Origin: Symsagittifera roscoffensis | Lineage: Eukaryota > Xenacoelomorpha > Acoela > Convolutidae | Assembly (NCBI RefSeq): GCF_963678635.1 | Contig: NC_087062.1 | Span: 21,873,789 to 21,937,788, forward strand | Reading direction: 5' to 3' | Length of the DNA stretch: 64,000 bases | Shown: piece after piece, positions 50,935-63,279 of the stretch | How positions within the stretch are numbered: the stretch's first letter is position 1 | Layout: every line of letters starts with the position of its first letter | Program-made: the position numbers and the translations under genes | Notes under the pieces: model-generated | The model's database searches: none | The model's input: only the letters and a program-made list of their open reading frames with translations | Told to the model about the DNA's origin: nothing

Positions 50935-52345
50935 AAAGCGTCCATCTAGTCTGCTGCTTTCTGGTTTGCGATTTCATGTGTTGGGTACTTTCGGATGTAC
51001 AGCGGCAGCAGTTGCGGGAAAGAAAGCAAAACCGAATCTAGCACCACAAGCAATGGTGTAAAAATAGATCTATGATTTGGGAAGTACTGTCCTAACCAAA
51101 GATAATTCTCAAACCATTCTTCGGGGAAATTCCAATACACCTAACTGCGTTCTTCTGCTGAAAGATGACAAAGATTTGGTCAAAGGAACAATGACTGTAC
51201 TGGAACGGTTGCAAAATTGAGTAGCTGAAAACGAGTCAATAATTGATTTGGAATCTAGTGATACTGGGCAAAAGGCAAATGAAAGGGCTGGCAAAAACAA
51301 CTGTCACCTGCTGCCATCCAAGGCAGTAAATTTGCGGGTAGTGATTTCAAACTTTTAATGATCCGACATCTTACCAGTTTTATCAGGGGAGTAATTTTTC
51401 AAACTTTTAATGATCCGACATCTTACCAGTTTTATCAGGGGAGTAATTTTTCAGCTATTTACGTCAATGATAAGCGACCACTTTTGAAGGAGCAATATCA
51501 AACTAGCGGTGTAAGTAAGGTTTCTGCAATCGTGGCTCTGAGGAAACATAGAGCTGAAAAATCAACGCAGATTTTTAATACTGAACCCCAAGTACCCCTT
51601 CGTGTAGCTGAACAAACTCAGCCCACATAGTACTCAGCTCACAACAGCACAACCAAACGAGAGATCAATTTCGACGAGTTCAGTGCTAGAACGACGTTCA
51701 AGTAACCCACGCCAGTGGTATGCCCTACATATCCCGTCGGGGGCCTTTCTTGGGGTCCTTTTGTGGGGTCTAAGACAACAAGCAGACGTGACTTCAAGCC
51801 GAAGGGACTTCAGGCGGAGGTTGATACTTTAGAAGCACCTCAAATCGCTATTTTTTCAATGGCATCCATTTATAATATCAGCCGGTTTTTGAATTATCCG
51901 GCTTGAATTCCCTAACTTTTTGTGTCGGCTTGAAATCCCATCGGCTTGATGTCCGGCACCCCTTTCGTGAACCTTAGCATCATACTTGTACCAATTTCGG
52001 GTGACAATGAACCTGGGTGGCTCTCAGATGATACCCTCAATGCCGGTTATTTCTCACCTCTGGAAAAGGTGAGGGGGACCCGAGTAACTGTTTTATATGA
52101 TCTCACGTAAATAAGTTTGTATTAGAGTGCGACAGTTTGTTTTCATTGATTCCACAAACTGTTAGCAGATCTCGCAGATTGTAAGTGAGATATCCAGCAA
52201 TAACCAGCTTGAACAATGGCTAGCTAGAACAAAGAATGCGGAAATTACGAACAAATACTTAACCACTGTCTGTAGAATCCACGAACAAACCTTAAATCAT
52301 TACCTAAATAAATTCCTGAAAATACCCTTTTAGAAATTAAATATA
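50935..52345. other. Unit A tail, no clear gene
   Basis: Contains a 55-bp exact tandem repeat (ATGATCCGACATCTTACCAG..., near 51356 and 51410), a Gly-rich open frame at 51715-51906 with no motif, and near 52130-52310 the dispersed ACAAACTGTTAGC motif also seen at 59050 and 63160. Confidence 0.4.
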
Positions 52346-52423
52346 GGGATTAATTAAAAAAAACGATAGGGTACACAAGAACAGTGTCGGAAAATTTGTT
52401 GGGTTTTTGGATGTGCCCTTATT

Positions 52424-53005
52424 TCAGGAGCTAATCAGTTTTTTTATCGACTTCTTCCTGTGAACCCACTCTGATCGCAATTTTACAGAATCTATTCGCG
52501 TCGCTTCTTGTAGCTTCTCGATACACACTTCTCTCTCCCCCATTGGAAGGGTCGTCGAAAGCCCTCTTGGATAGCGCTTACAGGTTCCATCTTTACTTGC
52601 AGCGACCCCGCCGGCACCGCATCTATATTTAATTCTTAATTTACCGATCTCCCCGTTCGTAGAAAAAAAAGAAACTGTAGAATCCATCCGGAGTTTTTGT
52701 AATTCTACATAACCCAGTCTGTACTTCCTTGTTGGTTTTTTTTTCACTATGAAGACATCCCGTAGAGTCCTCCTCTCTAGCGTTCCCAGGTTACAGCGCG
52801 CAGCTAACCTATTGAATACTGAGTGAAAATTCTCATGTGTCTCACCCTCCTTCTGTTTTCTTGGCATCAACTGGTGTGTTGAACGTCTTGTTTCACGAGT
52901 GTACCCTCGAACGTTTTGTTTCCGAGTGTAGCTTATCTTTTTAAACGTTTTCTCTGCTGATAAAAAAATCAGCAAAAAGAGTATTCCTGTAAAAAAACCC
53001 ACCAA
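52424..53005 (-). CDS. 193-codon frame with N-terminal hydrophobic segment (unit B)
   Basis: Counterpart of 44990-45571, with only three or four residue differences. The same GGGTTTTTTTACAG acceptor lies at its start, so it is probably an exon. No family recognised. Confidence 0.35.
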   Translation of the reverse strand: MVGFFTGILFLLIFLSAEKTFKKISYTRKQNVRGYTRETRRSTHQLMPRKQKEGETHENFHSVFNRLAARCNLGTLERRTLRDVFIVKKKPTRKYRLGYVELQKLRMDSTVSFFSTNGEIGKLRIKYRCGAGGVAASKDGTCKRYPRGLSTTLPMGEREVCIEKLQEATRIDSVKLRSEWVHRKKSIKKLISS

Positions 53006-53652
53006 ACTAACGATGTCTGTGAAAGTCTAGAGAACTAAGAGAATGAATTATTGTTAGGGCTTGAAAATGAACATATCACTTGTGATTTTTTTTTTCATTC
53101 CGTTTTTCAGTAAAACCAAATAAAAATGAAAAATGAGAAACTTATGGTAGATAATAGTATGCTATAAAATAAAACGGGCTGCCTGCCAACAAGACTGACA
53201 CAAGACATTTTCCGAACAATTTTAAAAATTTTCTTGCAAACAATTGGTCTTTTATTTTCTTGATGTTTTTAGAAAATCATGAAAATCATCAGCAGCAATC
53301 ACTGTTTTTGAAGAAAAAAATAAATGAAATCATTCAAGTCCTTCAAATTGATATATTAGAAAAACATTTGCGGTATAGATCGCTATAATATCAACACTGT
53401 TCTCATCAGACAAAGTCTATTAGCACGTCAACTACATAGAGTTTAAGGATTGTTTGAAAACAAGAAACTACACAAAGTGTTTTAAAATAGTTAAGTTATG
53501 TCATTTTTCAAAACAGAAAGCCAATGATTCCTCAGATTACTCACCAACTTGACTTCTATTAGTTTTTGGGCAAATTTTGAGCGTTTCAATTTCAGCTGAG
53601 CCAAACATATATAAAACAACATTAGCAAAACATATCAAAAATGAAGCGATAT

Positions 53653-54027
53653 CAGGCGCGGACCTGGGAATTTCTCGAGGGGGCGCGGATTTCAAAAAAA
53701 AATTGAAAGTTTTGCCGACCTTTTTTTGGTCGACTAAATTGATTTTCTGAGATCTGTCAAACCACTATAAAGACCTTATTTGACGAAATTTTATGCGTCG
53801 CAAGCTAATTTTTGAAAAAAGTCAAAAAAAAGGCGTTGTTAGTCACTTTTTGGAAAATTTCGATCAAAAAACAAAAAATCGCGTTTTTTCGCGCACGCCT
53901 ATAGAAAAATTTTTAGGGTCCGTCAGCAATTATGAATATCTCAAAAATGTACACAAGGGGGACCCTTCGGGTAGGCAAGGGGTCGCATCCGTGAGAAAAA
54001 AAAGCGTCCCCCCTAAATCGGCTACTG
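53653..54027 (+). mobile_element. MITE family 1 (hAT-type) in unit B
   Basis: Duplicated along with the unit: same ends and duplication-flank words as 46220-46593, so the insertion predates the segmental duplication. Confidence 0.8.
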
Positions 54028-55352
54028 AGCAATATGATGATTCATTCAAGAATTTCAAGTAACTGCAGCTCTGGCGGCAATTGGTTTCAACTTCTGACCG
54101 CGAGTAATTTCAATTTGCAAAACTACGTTTTCTGAAAATATAGCCTACCTGCGTTGATTGTGATTGGATAATGACAAATTTTGTCATACTAATTTCCCTT
54201 TTAAATACATTATATTTTTTACTCATAAGTAAAAACGAAACTCGTGAAATTAAAGATCTCTATTTTTTTTCGCAATTTCTTTGCTCACGTGAGGATAAAA
54301 CGATGAAAACAGGAGGCATTTGAAGAAAAAACTACAAGTTTCTTGGATGCAGAATAGAGTATTTCTGAGTTTAAATGTCAGCTCATGAACTGGCTTAGGA
54401 AAATGTGTTTTTTCGTTTTACTTTAAGTCAACTCTAACAAGACTCACTGAAAAACAGGAGATCTCTCTGTGGCATTTTGCATTCACAATTAGCTTCAAGT
54501 TTCCTAAATGCTTAAAATCATTTTTTTTTGTAAAGTTAAAAAATTTAAACTTAAATATATATTTTTTACTATAATAACCGAAAAAAACACGGGATTTGAC
54601 TTTTGACTTATTTAATACGTTTTCTACTAGAGTTTTTCAATTTTCAAGGTTTAAATAGCCACTTTCTTTAAATTTGATTAGCTAAGATAAAGATATAATT
54701 TAACAATAAATTTTGAGCTCTAAATTGAGAACTAATTGATGGTACTTTTTAGGAAAATTTTATTTCAGTTACTTTTAATTCAGTTAAGATCAGTAAGAAT
54801 AAACATCTCCACATCACATAACTTACTCACTCAACAATATGCACTTCGTATATGCACTTTTTTGTCCCAATTTGTTATCCTTCGCATCGTCTCCTTCTTT
54901 TTGCGGCCCTTAGTAATAATGTCAATCATCACCGCCACAATCTTCGGTACCGACATGTTTTTTGAGAATTTTCTCAAGCTGACCTCAACTTGTCTCTTCG
55001 AGCCCTGGCTCCAAAATAACACCAGTCTCTGCTTGTTGCGGGGTCATCCCACCTTCGTCTTCTCTTTCCCCTCCGCTGTTCTTGCTACGTCGCTTCTCGT
55101 TTGGATCTCCTCGTCTCGTCCTGTTAGAACCTGCGGTTCGACGATCCCCTCGTTGCTGACCTGCAATGCCAGCAGCTGCTCTTTAGTCTTTAGCAACGAT
55201 CTTCCAATGTACGTGTCCTATTCGCTCGTTCGCTTCGTTCGTTAGCCTCGCTCGTCAGCCTTGATCGTCCGCCTTGTCCTTCGGCCTGTGTTCCCTCGTT
55301 TTTGACTTGCAACATTCACACGGCTTTGATTTTCTCGTTCACTGAGTGCTAA

Positions 55353-55727
55353 AAACCACCAGAACAGATTGACACCGCCCTTAGAACAGTTAGGAAATTC
55401 ATCAAGAACCCCGACATCAACAGAATCAGCAATCTAACAACCATTAGATCTTCCATCACCCCCTACCCATCAAGAAGTTCAGCAACTGCATCCTTATACA
55501 GGCACCATCATATTCAATTTTTGAAGCATGTGATTCCTCGCAAGACTACTTGGAAGAGAGCAATGGAGAAACCACAAGAATGGCGCATTCCAAAAGGGTC
55601 TGAAAGATTTTGGCCCCATGTTCTGTTTTATGTTCGATGTGATAGAATTAGCCTCCAAGGACTAATGGAAGTAGTAATTTTGTGCATTCATTCAAGCTCT
55701 TTCTCAAAAGCTCACTGGCATTTTTAG
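55353..55727 (+). other. Open frame of 124 codons, intact only in unit B
   Basis: It opens after TAA at 55350-55352 and runs to TAG. The first 105 codons (PEQIDTALRTVRKFIKNPD, later HVIPRKTTWKRAM) have coding-like composition and no ATG at the start, so this would be an internal exon. The last 20 codons are the antisense fragment. Both unit A copies carry one stop in this frame. Confidence 0.35.
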
Positions 55728-56746
55728 TCGTGATGCACCCGAGGGTTTTTCCAGGAACTTTTGAGACGAGACTCGGGTAGACGGCTTGTAGCATTTTTAC
55801 AGACTTAACGTACGTATCTGTTTTTTCTTTGGACGCAGCAAGTGTAGATTTACTTTTTCGACCCGTTTTATGATTACTCGTGTATTCAAGAATTGGGGAT
55901 TTTCGGAAGGTTTCAAGTACAATTTGACTAAGGCGACGATATTATCACTACTATACGATCTCGGCTTGAAATTACAGGCTTCGAATCATTCGTTTCGTCT
56001 CCTAGACACTTTTGTCGAGCAACCGCCGAAATTTTGGTTCGCTTTACAAACTTCTGTAAATCCGCGAAAACATTTTCTGGATTTCGAAGTGACCTAGTTT
56101 CTTGCGTCAAAGCAGTTGCGTTTCTTTCACTGAAAACCACTGAGCTTCAAGTATTACGCGTGTATATCTCGGGAGACAATTGTGAGATTGGTGGCGTGGA
56201 GGTTACCAGGCTCGCGTTCAGGCTCCTCGATGTCGACATTAGTGTACAGTCGACTAGCAGCGTTATCTGTTTCGCAGGTAAGTCAATTTCGTTTTGGAAA
56301 AACATCTCTCATGAGTATTTGTCCTATATGTTATATATAATCAGTATGGTTAACTTTATTCGCTCTTTAAATAAATCAAGCACTTTGGCTCCACTCAGTA
56401 CTATCTTCCAAAAAATTATATTTGTAAAATGGAGCAGAGCGAAAAATGTCTCTGCGTATGGACAAAAGCCAGTGCGGAAGTTAAAAGCAAATAGCTAATC
56501 CTTGTTAATGAAATCCACAGCCAAGGCTTAAAACACTGAGAATTCAATTTTTTGAAAGTACAATTCCTTTGATTATTTTTATCACTAAATTCAGCATACC
56601 ATGCAAAAGAACGCAGATACGCTATGAAGCAGAGCGTTGATCCCACCACAGTAGGCGACCAAGAATCGGGTTGGTTGTACAGCCAAACAAATTCCCTAAG
56701 ACAGTAAGGAGTAAAGCTGACATTTAGTGGCGATTCACCATTTTTG

Positions 56747-57841
56747 TAACGGGTGGTTATTGGTGTCTCTAATGAGCAGTCATCTGATACAGTCTCGTGG
56801 CTCCCACTGTATGTGTCGAACTACACTACAGACTTCCGCCCACTAACTTGCGAGACAGAGACTGGTAAAAGAACTGAACTCAAAGTGCCATTTCGAAAAA
56901 AAATACTGGTCAGCATCGAAGACATTCGATGCGTTTGTACAGATGCCACCCACATGATTACTCGTTGTTTCGAAGCAGATATTTGTAAAATGACACAAAA
57001 AGATAACCGATGATATGCATCCTCACGAAAAATTTGCCATTCAGCGCTTTGAGGAAAATTTGACCAGACGGAGGGTCAAAAAGCCATTTTTTCATTTGGG
57101 GACAAAGCTGGCAAAGTGGTTGCAGTCTCTATTTCTGGAATCTGTGGGCTGACTGTCATCGCTGACAAGGAAGAAATGAAAGAGGCTAGCAGAGAAATTG
57201 AAGATCTCTTTAGAGGAGTATGGAAAAATGAAGTTGTTGTTCGCCCCAAAGAAAAAACAGATACGTACGTTAAGTCTGTAAAAATGCTACAAGCCGTCTA
57301 CCAGAGTCTAGTCTCAGAAGTTCCTGGAAAAACCCTCGGGTGCATCACGACTAAAAAAGCCAGTGAGCTTTTGAGAAAGAGCTTGAATGAATGCACAAAA
57401 TTACTAAGAGCAAGAGGTAATTTTAACGCTATAGGGTACAAAAAGTGGGCTGAAAAATACTATCAATTTTCGGTGCTTCTCCTTGAAGAACACGGATTGA
57501 CTCCCTTCAAACAAAAAATACTTTTAATGCCAAAGCTTGTGGTGAGCAATTTTATACTAAGTCCCTGGGAACATTTGTGCGAACCTCTCGAAAAATCCAA
57601 CCATCAAGCGAACAAGGATTTCCAAAGTAGGACAATGCGAGGCGGAGGAAGATTGCATAACCAAGACCCATTATTGTTTGAAACGTTGGTTTTTTTCCTT
57701 CTACAAGTTCATCAAATCTGGCAAGTGCACAACTTTTTTCTAAACAATGCGGGAGACGTCTTAGGAGGAACCAATCCAATACCGTCGTATTTACAAATAT
57801 GTCAAAAAAAATCGAGAACTTCCGAAAGTTGTCGTCGGTGA
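56747..57841 (+). CDS. Unknown, possibly transposase-like protein (unit B)
   Basis: Counterpart of 49840-50934 with three or four residue changes and the same frame break near 57005-57060. Conserved break position means it was present before the duplication, either as an intron boundary or as an old mutation. Confidence 0.4.
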
Positions 57842-59247
57842 AAAGCGTCCATCTAGTCTGCTGCTTTCTGGTTTGCGATTTCATGTGTTGGGTACTTTCG
57901 GATGTACAGCGGCAGCAGTTGCGGGAAAGAAAGCAAAACCGAATCTAGCACCACAAGCAATGGTGTAAAAATAGATCCATGATTTGGGAAGTACTGTCCT
58001 AACCAAAGATAATTCTCAAACCATTCTTCGGGGACATTCCAATACACCTAACTGCGTTCTTCTGCTGAAAGATGACAAAGATTTGGTCAAAGGAACAATG
58101 ACTGTACTGGAACGGTTCCAAAATTAAGTAGCTGAAAACGAGTCAATAACTGATTTGGAATCTAGTGATACTGGGCAAAAGGCAAACGAAAGAGCTGGCA
58201 AAAACAACTGTCACCTGCTGCCATCCAAGGCAGTAAATTTGCGGGTAGTGATTTCAAACTTTTAATGATCCGACATCTTACCAGTTTTATCAGGGGAGTA
58301 ATTTTTCAAACTTTTAATGATCCGACATCTTACCAGTTTTATCAGAGGAGTAATTTTTCAGCTATTTACGTCAATGATAAGCGACCACTTTTGAAGGAGC
58401 AATATCAAACTTGCGGTGTAAGTAAGGTTTCTGCAATCGTGGCTCTGAGGAAACATAGAGCTGAAAAATCAACGCAGATTTTTAATACTGAACCCCAAGT
58501 ACCCCTTCGTGTAGCTGAACAAACTTAGCCTACATAGTACTCAGCTCACAACAGCACAACCAAACGAGAGAGCAATTTCGACGAGTTCAGTGCTAGAACG
58601 ACGTTCAAGTAACCCACGCCAGTGGTATGCCCTACATATCCCGTCGGGGGCCTTTCTTGGGGTCCTTTCGTGGGGTCTAAGACAACAAGCCGACGTGACT
58701 TCAAGCCGAAGGGACTTCAGGCGGAGGTTGATACTTTAGGAGCACCTCAAATCGCTATTTTTTCAATGGCATCCATTTATAATATCAGCCGGTTTTTGAA
58801 TTATCCGGCTTGAATTCCCTAACTTTACGTTTCGGCTTGAAATCCCATCGGCTTGATGTCCGGCACCCCTTTCGTGAACCTTAGCATCATACTTGTACCA
58901 ATTTCGGGTGACAATGCACCTGGGTGGCTCTCAGATGATACCCTCAATGCCGGTTATTTCTCACCTCTGGAAAAGTTGAGGGGGACCCGAGTAACTGTTT
59001 TATATGATCTCACGTAAATAAGTTTGTAATAGAGTGCGACAGTTTGTTTTCATTGATTCCACAAACTGTTAGCAGATTCCGCAGATTGTAAGTGAGATAT
59101 CCAGCAATAACCAGCTTGAACAATGGCTAGCTAGAACAAAGAATGCGGAAATTACGAACAAATACTTAACCACTGTCTGTAGAATCCACCAACAAACCTT
59201 AAATCATTACCTAAATAAATTCCTGAATATACCCTTTTAGAAACTAA

Positions 59248-60058
59248 ATATAAAATTAAAGATCTGAAGGAAATGGCCATTTTGATTTTTAAATCCGTAT
59301 ATTGATAACCCAGCACCATTGAGCAATGAATATAGCTAGAAAAACGAATGCGCAATTTACGACCAAATACTTAACCATTGTCTGTGGAATCCATGAACAA
59401 ATCTTAAATCTTTACTCAACTAAAATCGTGGATATAACCTTTTAGAATTTAACTTTTTATTGAAAACGGCCATTTTGAGTTTTCAATTTAGTTTTCCTAA
59501 GTGTATCACTAATAAGGTTTTTGGACTCATTCTGCTCTTAGACCATTCTGTTTATTGCTCCGCCTCCCATAAATAATTATTGACACATCTCATCAATTCT
59601 TTGTAGCGGTGTCAAAAACAGTCATGCTTGCGGCCTAACGCAACCAGTTGAAACTGTCAAACCAAAAATTTCGATTAGTTAAATTGCATAATTTATCAAC
59701 AAAAAGCCTAGGGATAAAAAATTGTCGACAATATTGTTGATTTTGGTTTAACTCGGCTAAACAAAACTTTATGTATTAGCTGTTATTGTAAGAACTGATT
59801 CCTCTTTCATTATAGGATGGATTAACATTGACAAATAATCGTAGTTTTGAATTTAAAACTATGACTTATTACCAATCAATTCATGAACGCCCTAGAATGC
59901 AAATTGGAAGTGATTCGTAGCAGCCGTAGATTCATTTTTGAAGAAATTAAAATAAGTTTAACGTCAACTTTTCTCAGGGATCAAACGTCAAAAACATAGT
60001 GTGTGCCGAAGTTCAATGTCAACTTGCACAGTTGATCCCTATGGAAGTTGACATTCAA
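59248..60058. other. Spacer and first copy of the X repeat
   Basis: 59260-59450 holds diverged copies of the unit A/B tail motif. 59600-60058 is repeated at about 63280-63743 (GTAGCGGTGTCAAAAACA, CTTGCGG, TAACGCAACCAGTTGAA, TTATTGTAAGAA). It ends in a hairpin, TTCAATGTCAACTT against AAGTTGACATTCAA (60013-60057). No gene. Confidence 0.6.
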
Positions 60059-60338
60059 CCTTGTGGTAGATTCTGGTTCAGGTAAGGGTTTTCACAAATG
60101 TAGTCATCGCATGAATTTTCACATTCCAGCTCTACAGATCTATTTCCTATTAACTAACACGGTCGAAAAAAAACTAGATTTCTCAAAATTTTGCCGTTTA
60201 AATAGAATAAAATTAGACCGACCGTCGGTCTTCATAAATATTTTTCTACCGTCGGGAACGAGTAATTGAAGCGATTTGATAGGTCAAATTTGATTCGATA
60301 GCTCTTTAGCTTCATTTAATCTTAGAATTATTGCTGCT

Positions 60339-61180
60339 ATGACTTCTTTTATATCGCTAGATAATTCGCTTTTTAACTACAAAAATGTTTCGTTTTCGAG
60401 TAAAGCCTTACTACATTTCATTATGCTGAACGAAAGTTTGTTACCAAAAAGACTGAATACCATGGGAACTTCATCTTCGAATTTTTCTGACCCTTTAGTA
60501 ATCGTCCCAGATTGGTCTGCTAACCGATCGGGTCCCGTCCCTGAGGAACACAATATTGCTTTGAAGTTTAAAGACGACCTAATTAACAATGACCCTTTCA
60601 ACTTATTGAAACGCTACAAAGCTAACTTATCTTTACCTTTTTCCCCAATTATACCAGAAAATCATTGCTGCAAGAACTTACTACAAATAATGACCCAGGA
60701 TGACAAAGTCTTATGGGTCTAATCACAGCACTGAAGACAGGACGCCCACTGGAAATTCATGGATTCTACATGAAAAACTATGAAAAGGACCTGCACACCA
60801 GAGATGATATACTTTTCCTAGACATCAAATTAATCATACCAGCTGCGGCCCGAGGCGCATTCAGTTTCATGTTACACGAGTCCCATCCAGGCCAGTTTGG
60901 CATGAAGTTTCTGGCTGAAATTATCCGGTGGCCACATACTTATAGTGAAAAACATCACCACGGCAAATCTTGCACACAATGTTCAAAAGCCGGTAAGAAC
61001 CTTAAGGTGTTGTTGGGATCTGAGCATATGAGCAATGCCCTTGTGGTAGATTCTGGTTCAGGTAATGGTTTTAACAATTGTAGTCATCGCAACAATTTTC
61101 ACATTCCAGCTCTACAGATCTATTTTCTATTAACTAACACGGTCGAAAAAAACTACACTTCTCAAACTTTTACCGTTTAA
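60339..61180 (+). pseudogene. Gypsy-type pol fragment (pre-integrase and HHCC), frameshifted
   Basis: Same protein as the next entry, but a one-base loss near 60716 splits it into frames 60339-60722 and 60713-61180. After the HHCC part the sequence runs into the next unit instead of an integrase core. Confidence 0.75.
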
Positions 61181-61254
61181 ATAGAATAAAATTAGACCGA
61201 CCTTAGCTCGCCGTAAATCTTTTTCTCCCGTTGGGAACGAGTAATTGAAGCGAT

Positions 61255-62034
61255 GTGAAAGGTCAAATTCGATTCGATAGCTCTTTAGCTTCATTTAATC
61301 TTAGAATTATTGCTGCTATGACTTCTTTTGTATCGCTAGATAATTGGCTTTTTAACTACAAAAATGTTTCGTTTTCGATTAAAGCCTTACTACATTTCAT
61401 TAAGCTGAACGAAAGTTTGTTACCAAAAAGACTGAATACCATGGGAAATTCATCTTCGAAATTTTCTGACGCTTTAGTAATCGTCCCAGATTGGTCTGCT
61501 AACCGATCGGGCCCCGTCCCTGAGAAACACAATATTGCTTTGAAGTTTAAAGACGACCTAATTAACAATGACCGTTTCAACTTATTGAAACGCTACAAAG
61601 CTAACTTATCTTTACCTTCTTCCCCATTTATACAAGAAAATCATTGCTGCAAGAACTTACTACAAAAAATGACCCAGGATGACAAAATCTTATGGGATCT
61701 AATCACAGCACTGAAGACAGGACGCCCACTGGAAATTCATGGATTCTACATGAAAAACTATGAGAAGGACCTGCACACCAGAGATGATCTACTTTTCCTA
61801 GACAACAAAATAATCATACCAACTGCGGCCCGAGGCGCATTCAGTTTCATGTTACACGAGTCCCATCCAGGCCAGTTTGGCATGAAGTTTCTGGCTGAAA
61901 TTATCCGGTGGCCACATACTTATAGTGAAAAACATCACCACGGCAAATCTTGCACACACTGTTCAAAAGCCGGTAAGAACCTTAAGGTGTTGTTGGGATC
62001 TGAGCATATGAGCAAATACCGGAACTTTCATTAA
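61255..62034 (+). pseudogene. Gypsy-type pol fragment with integrase zinc-binding domain
   Basis: A continuous frame; the first ATG is at 61318. The last 80 residues are an integrase H2C2 domain: LHESHPGQFGMK, WPHTYSEKHHHGKSCTHC and then SKAGKNLKVLLG. The preceding 150 residues correspond to the linker between RNase H and integrase. The protease, RT and DDE core are missing, and it stops shortly after HHCC, so it is a captured fragment. It differs clearly from the integrase of the 18.9-kb element, so it is another family. Confidence 0.75.
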
Positions 62035-62102
62035 CAATAAGGATTAATTTAGATTTTGCCGTCCCTTTGGACGCTCTCTGATCTATATTGATGTTCGTTT
62101 AG

Positions 62103-62533
62103 ATCAGGGAAAGTCAATCATATCAGACCGCCAGGCAAAGAGTTGGGAGCTGCACGATGGAGCAGAGGACGGATACGAAGACGCGGTCATGGATTCCTCC
62201 TCAGACTCGGACTCGGACTCTAGCGAAATTGGCCACTGCTGGAGGTAACCTTTTTTCATATATTGGAGAATAGTGTTTATTTCCATTTAAAGAGGCTATT
62301 GTTGATTCTTCGAACCACGCGGTCACTTTGGAAAATGGACACTTTTTAGCCGGAAAGAGCAAATCACTGCCTCCCTAGAAATCAACCAGAGCCAAACCTC
62401 AGAAGAAGACGACCAGTGGGAACTTGACTTGTCGAAGCCCGACGCTCATACAAAGGGCCACAAATTCGTCGACAAAAGTTATCGTCATTCCGGATTCCCC
62501 TCAGAAATCGTCTTAAGACAGCAGTCTTCGTGA
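62103..62533 (+). CDS. Acidic protein, two spliced exons (partial gene)
   Basis: Exon 1, 62103-62244, lies between an acceptor ATGTTCGTTTAG and a donor GAG|GTAACC; exon 2, 62350-62533, follows GACACTTTTTAG. Joining them keeps the phase (TGG AG|C CGG). The frame then ends with TGA at 62531-62533. It encodes an acidic Ser/Asp repeat (SSSDSDSDSSEIGHCW) and an EEDDQWELDL segment, consistent with a nuclear or chromatin protein. No domain recognised. The start is upstream, where pol fragments now lie, so the gene may be truncated. Confidence 0.5.
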
Positions 62534-62830
62534 ACCATCATCCTTCGGATCCGCTCTAGAGCCATAGTGCTGGACAGCACACCAGAGGAAACGCACCCTG
62601 TTGCCACCCAGCCCAGATCTACAATCAGACCGCCTGCTTTCTTGTGCTGGTCACCTTCTGATTTCCTTATTCCCCTCGCGAAATCGGGGTACGATCAGAC
62701 ATCGCGAAGTCTCCCACCGGGAAATCACCCATCATAGTCGCAGAACATGATTCCGGGAGCGAAACATCGTCGACATTAGATCAAGACGTAAAACAAGCTT
62801 TAGAAGAATTTGACGCCGAATACATTTAAA
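62534..62830 (+). other. Possible further exon(s) of the acidic gene
   Basis: A frame open from the TGA region to TAG near 62733, and another from about 62672 to TAA near 62828, ending KQALEEFDAEYI, have coding-like composition. Phase joins could not be settled. Confidence 0.35.
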
Positions 62831-63279
62831 ACTCACTGAACTCATTAAAACTCTATTTTCCAATCTCTTTATTTTTCGATTTGTAGAGTTTGTAGACTTA
62901 GTTTTAGCTAATTTAGCACTAATTAGATACCTGCTAAGTATGTTTCACATCGACCATCGGTCGATCATTCACTTTTTAATGTTGCTTTAGATTAAGACAT
63001 TCGTAATTCATTCTTGATCATTTTGTTTTCTCAACTTCTTAGTCGATCAATTTGAAGCGTCGATCAATCGCCTTGTACAATTTTTGGGCGAAAATGATTT
63101 TTTATGATCTTACGTAATATTTACTTTTAAAGTTGCTTTAGAGCGCGACAGTTTGTTTTTATTGATTCCACAAACTGTTAGCGGATTCCGCAGATTGTAA
63201 GTGAGATATCCAGCATGAATCAGCTTGAACAATAGCTAGATAGAACAATGATTATATCTCAGCTTGACATATCTCAGCA
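62831..63279. other. Gene-free spacer with dispersed motif
   Basis: Contains GATCGACC/GGTCGATC-type words near 62950 and the ACAAACTGTTAGCGGATTCCGC motif at 63167-63188. No gene. Confidence 0.4.

Larger units (their letters stand above)
44926..52345. repeat. Segmental duplication, unit A (7.4 kb)
   Basis: Unit A matches unit B (52360-59247) in direct orientation along its full length at about 98-99%. The offset is 7434 bases up to about 47,890 and 6907 after about 48,940; the change is a 525-bp extra tandem repeat in unit A (47893-48942). Confidence 0.95.
52360..59247. repeat. Segmental duplication, unit B (6.9 kb)
   Basis: Directly follows unit A after about 15 bases. Scattered substitutions and few indels relative to A. 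Contains the same MITE, frames and inverted fragment, and a single copy of the 525-bp block. Confidence 0.95.
60059..62034 (+). repeat. Two tandem units of about 980 bp with Ty3/gypsy pol fragments
   Basis: Unit 1 starts near 60059 and unit 2 near 61040, both at CTTGTGGTAGATTCTGG. A third start lies at about 63744 after a further copy of the X repeat, so a higher-order period of about 3.7 kb is likely and the array continues past the window. Confidence 0.85.
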
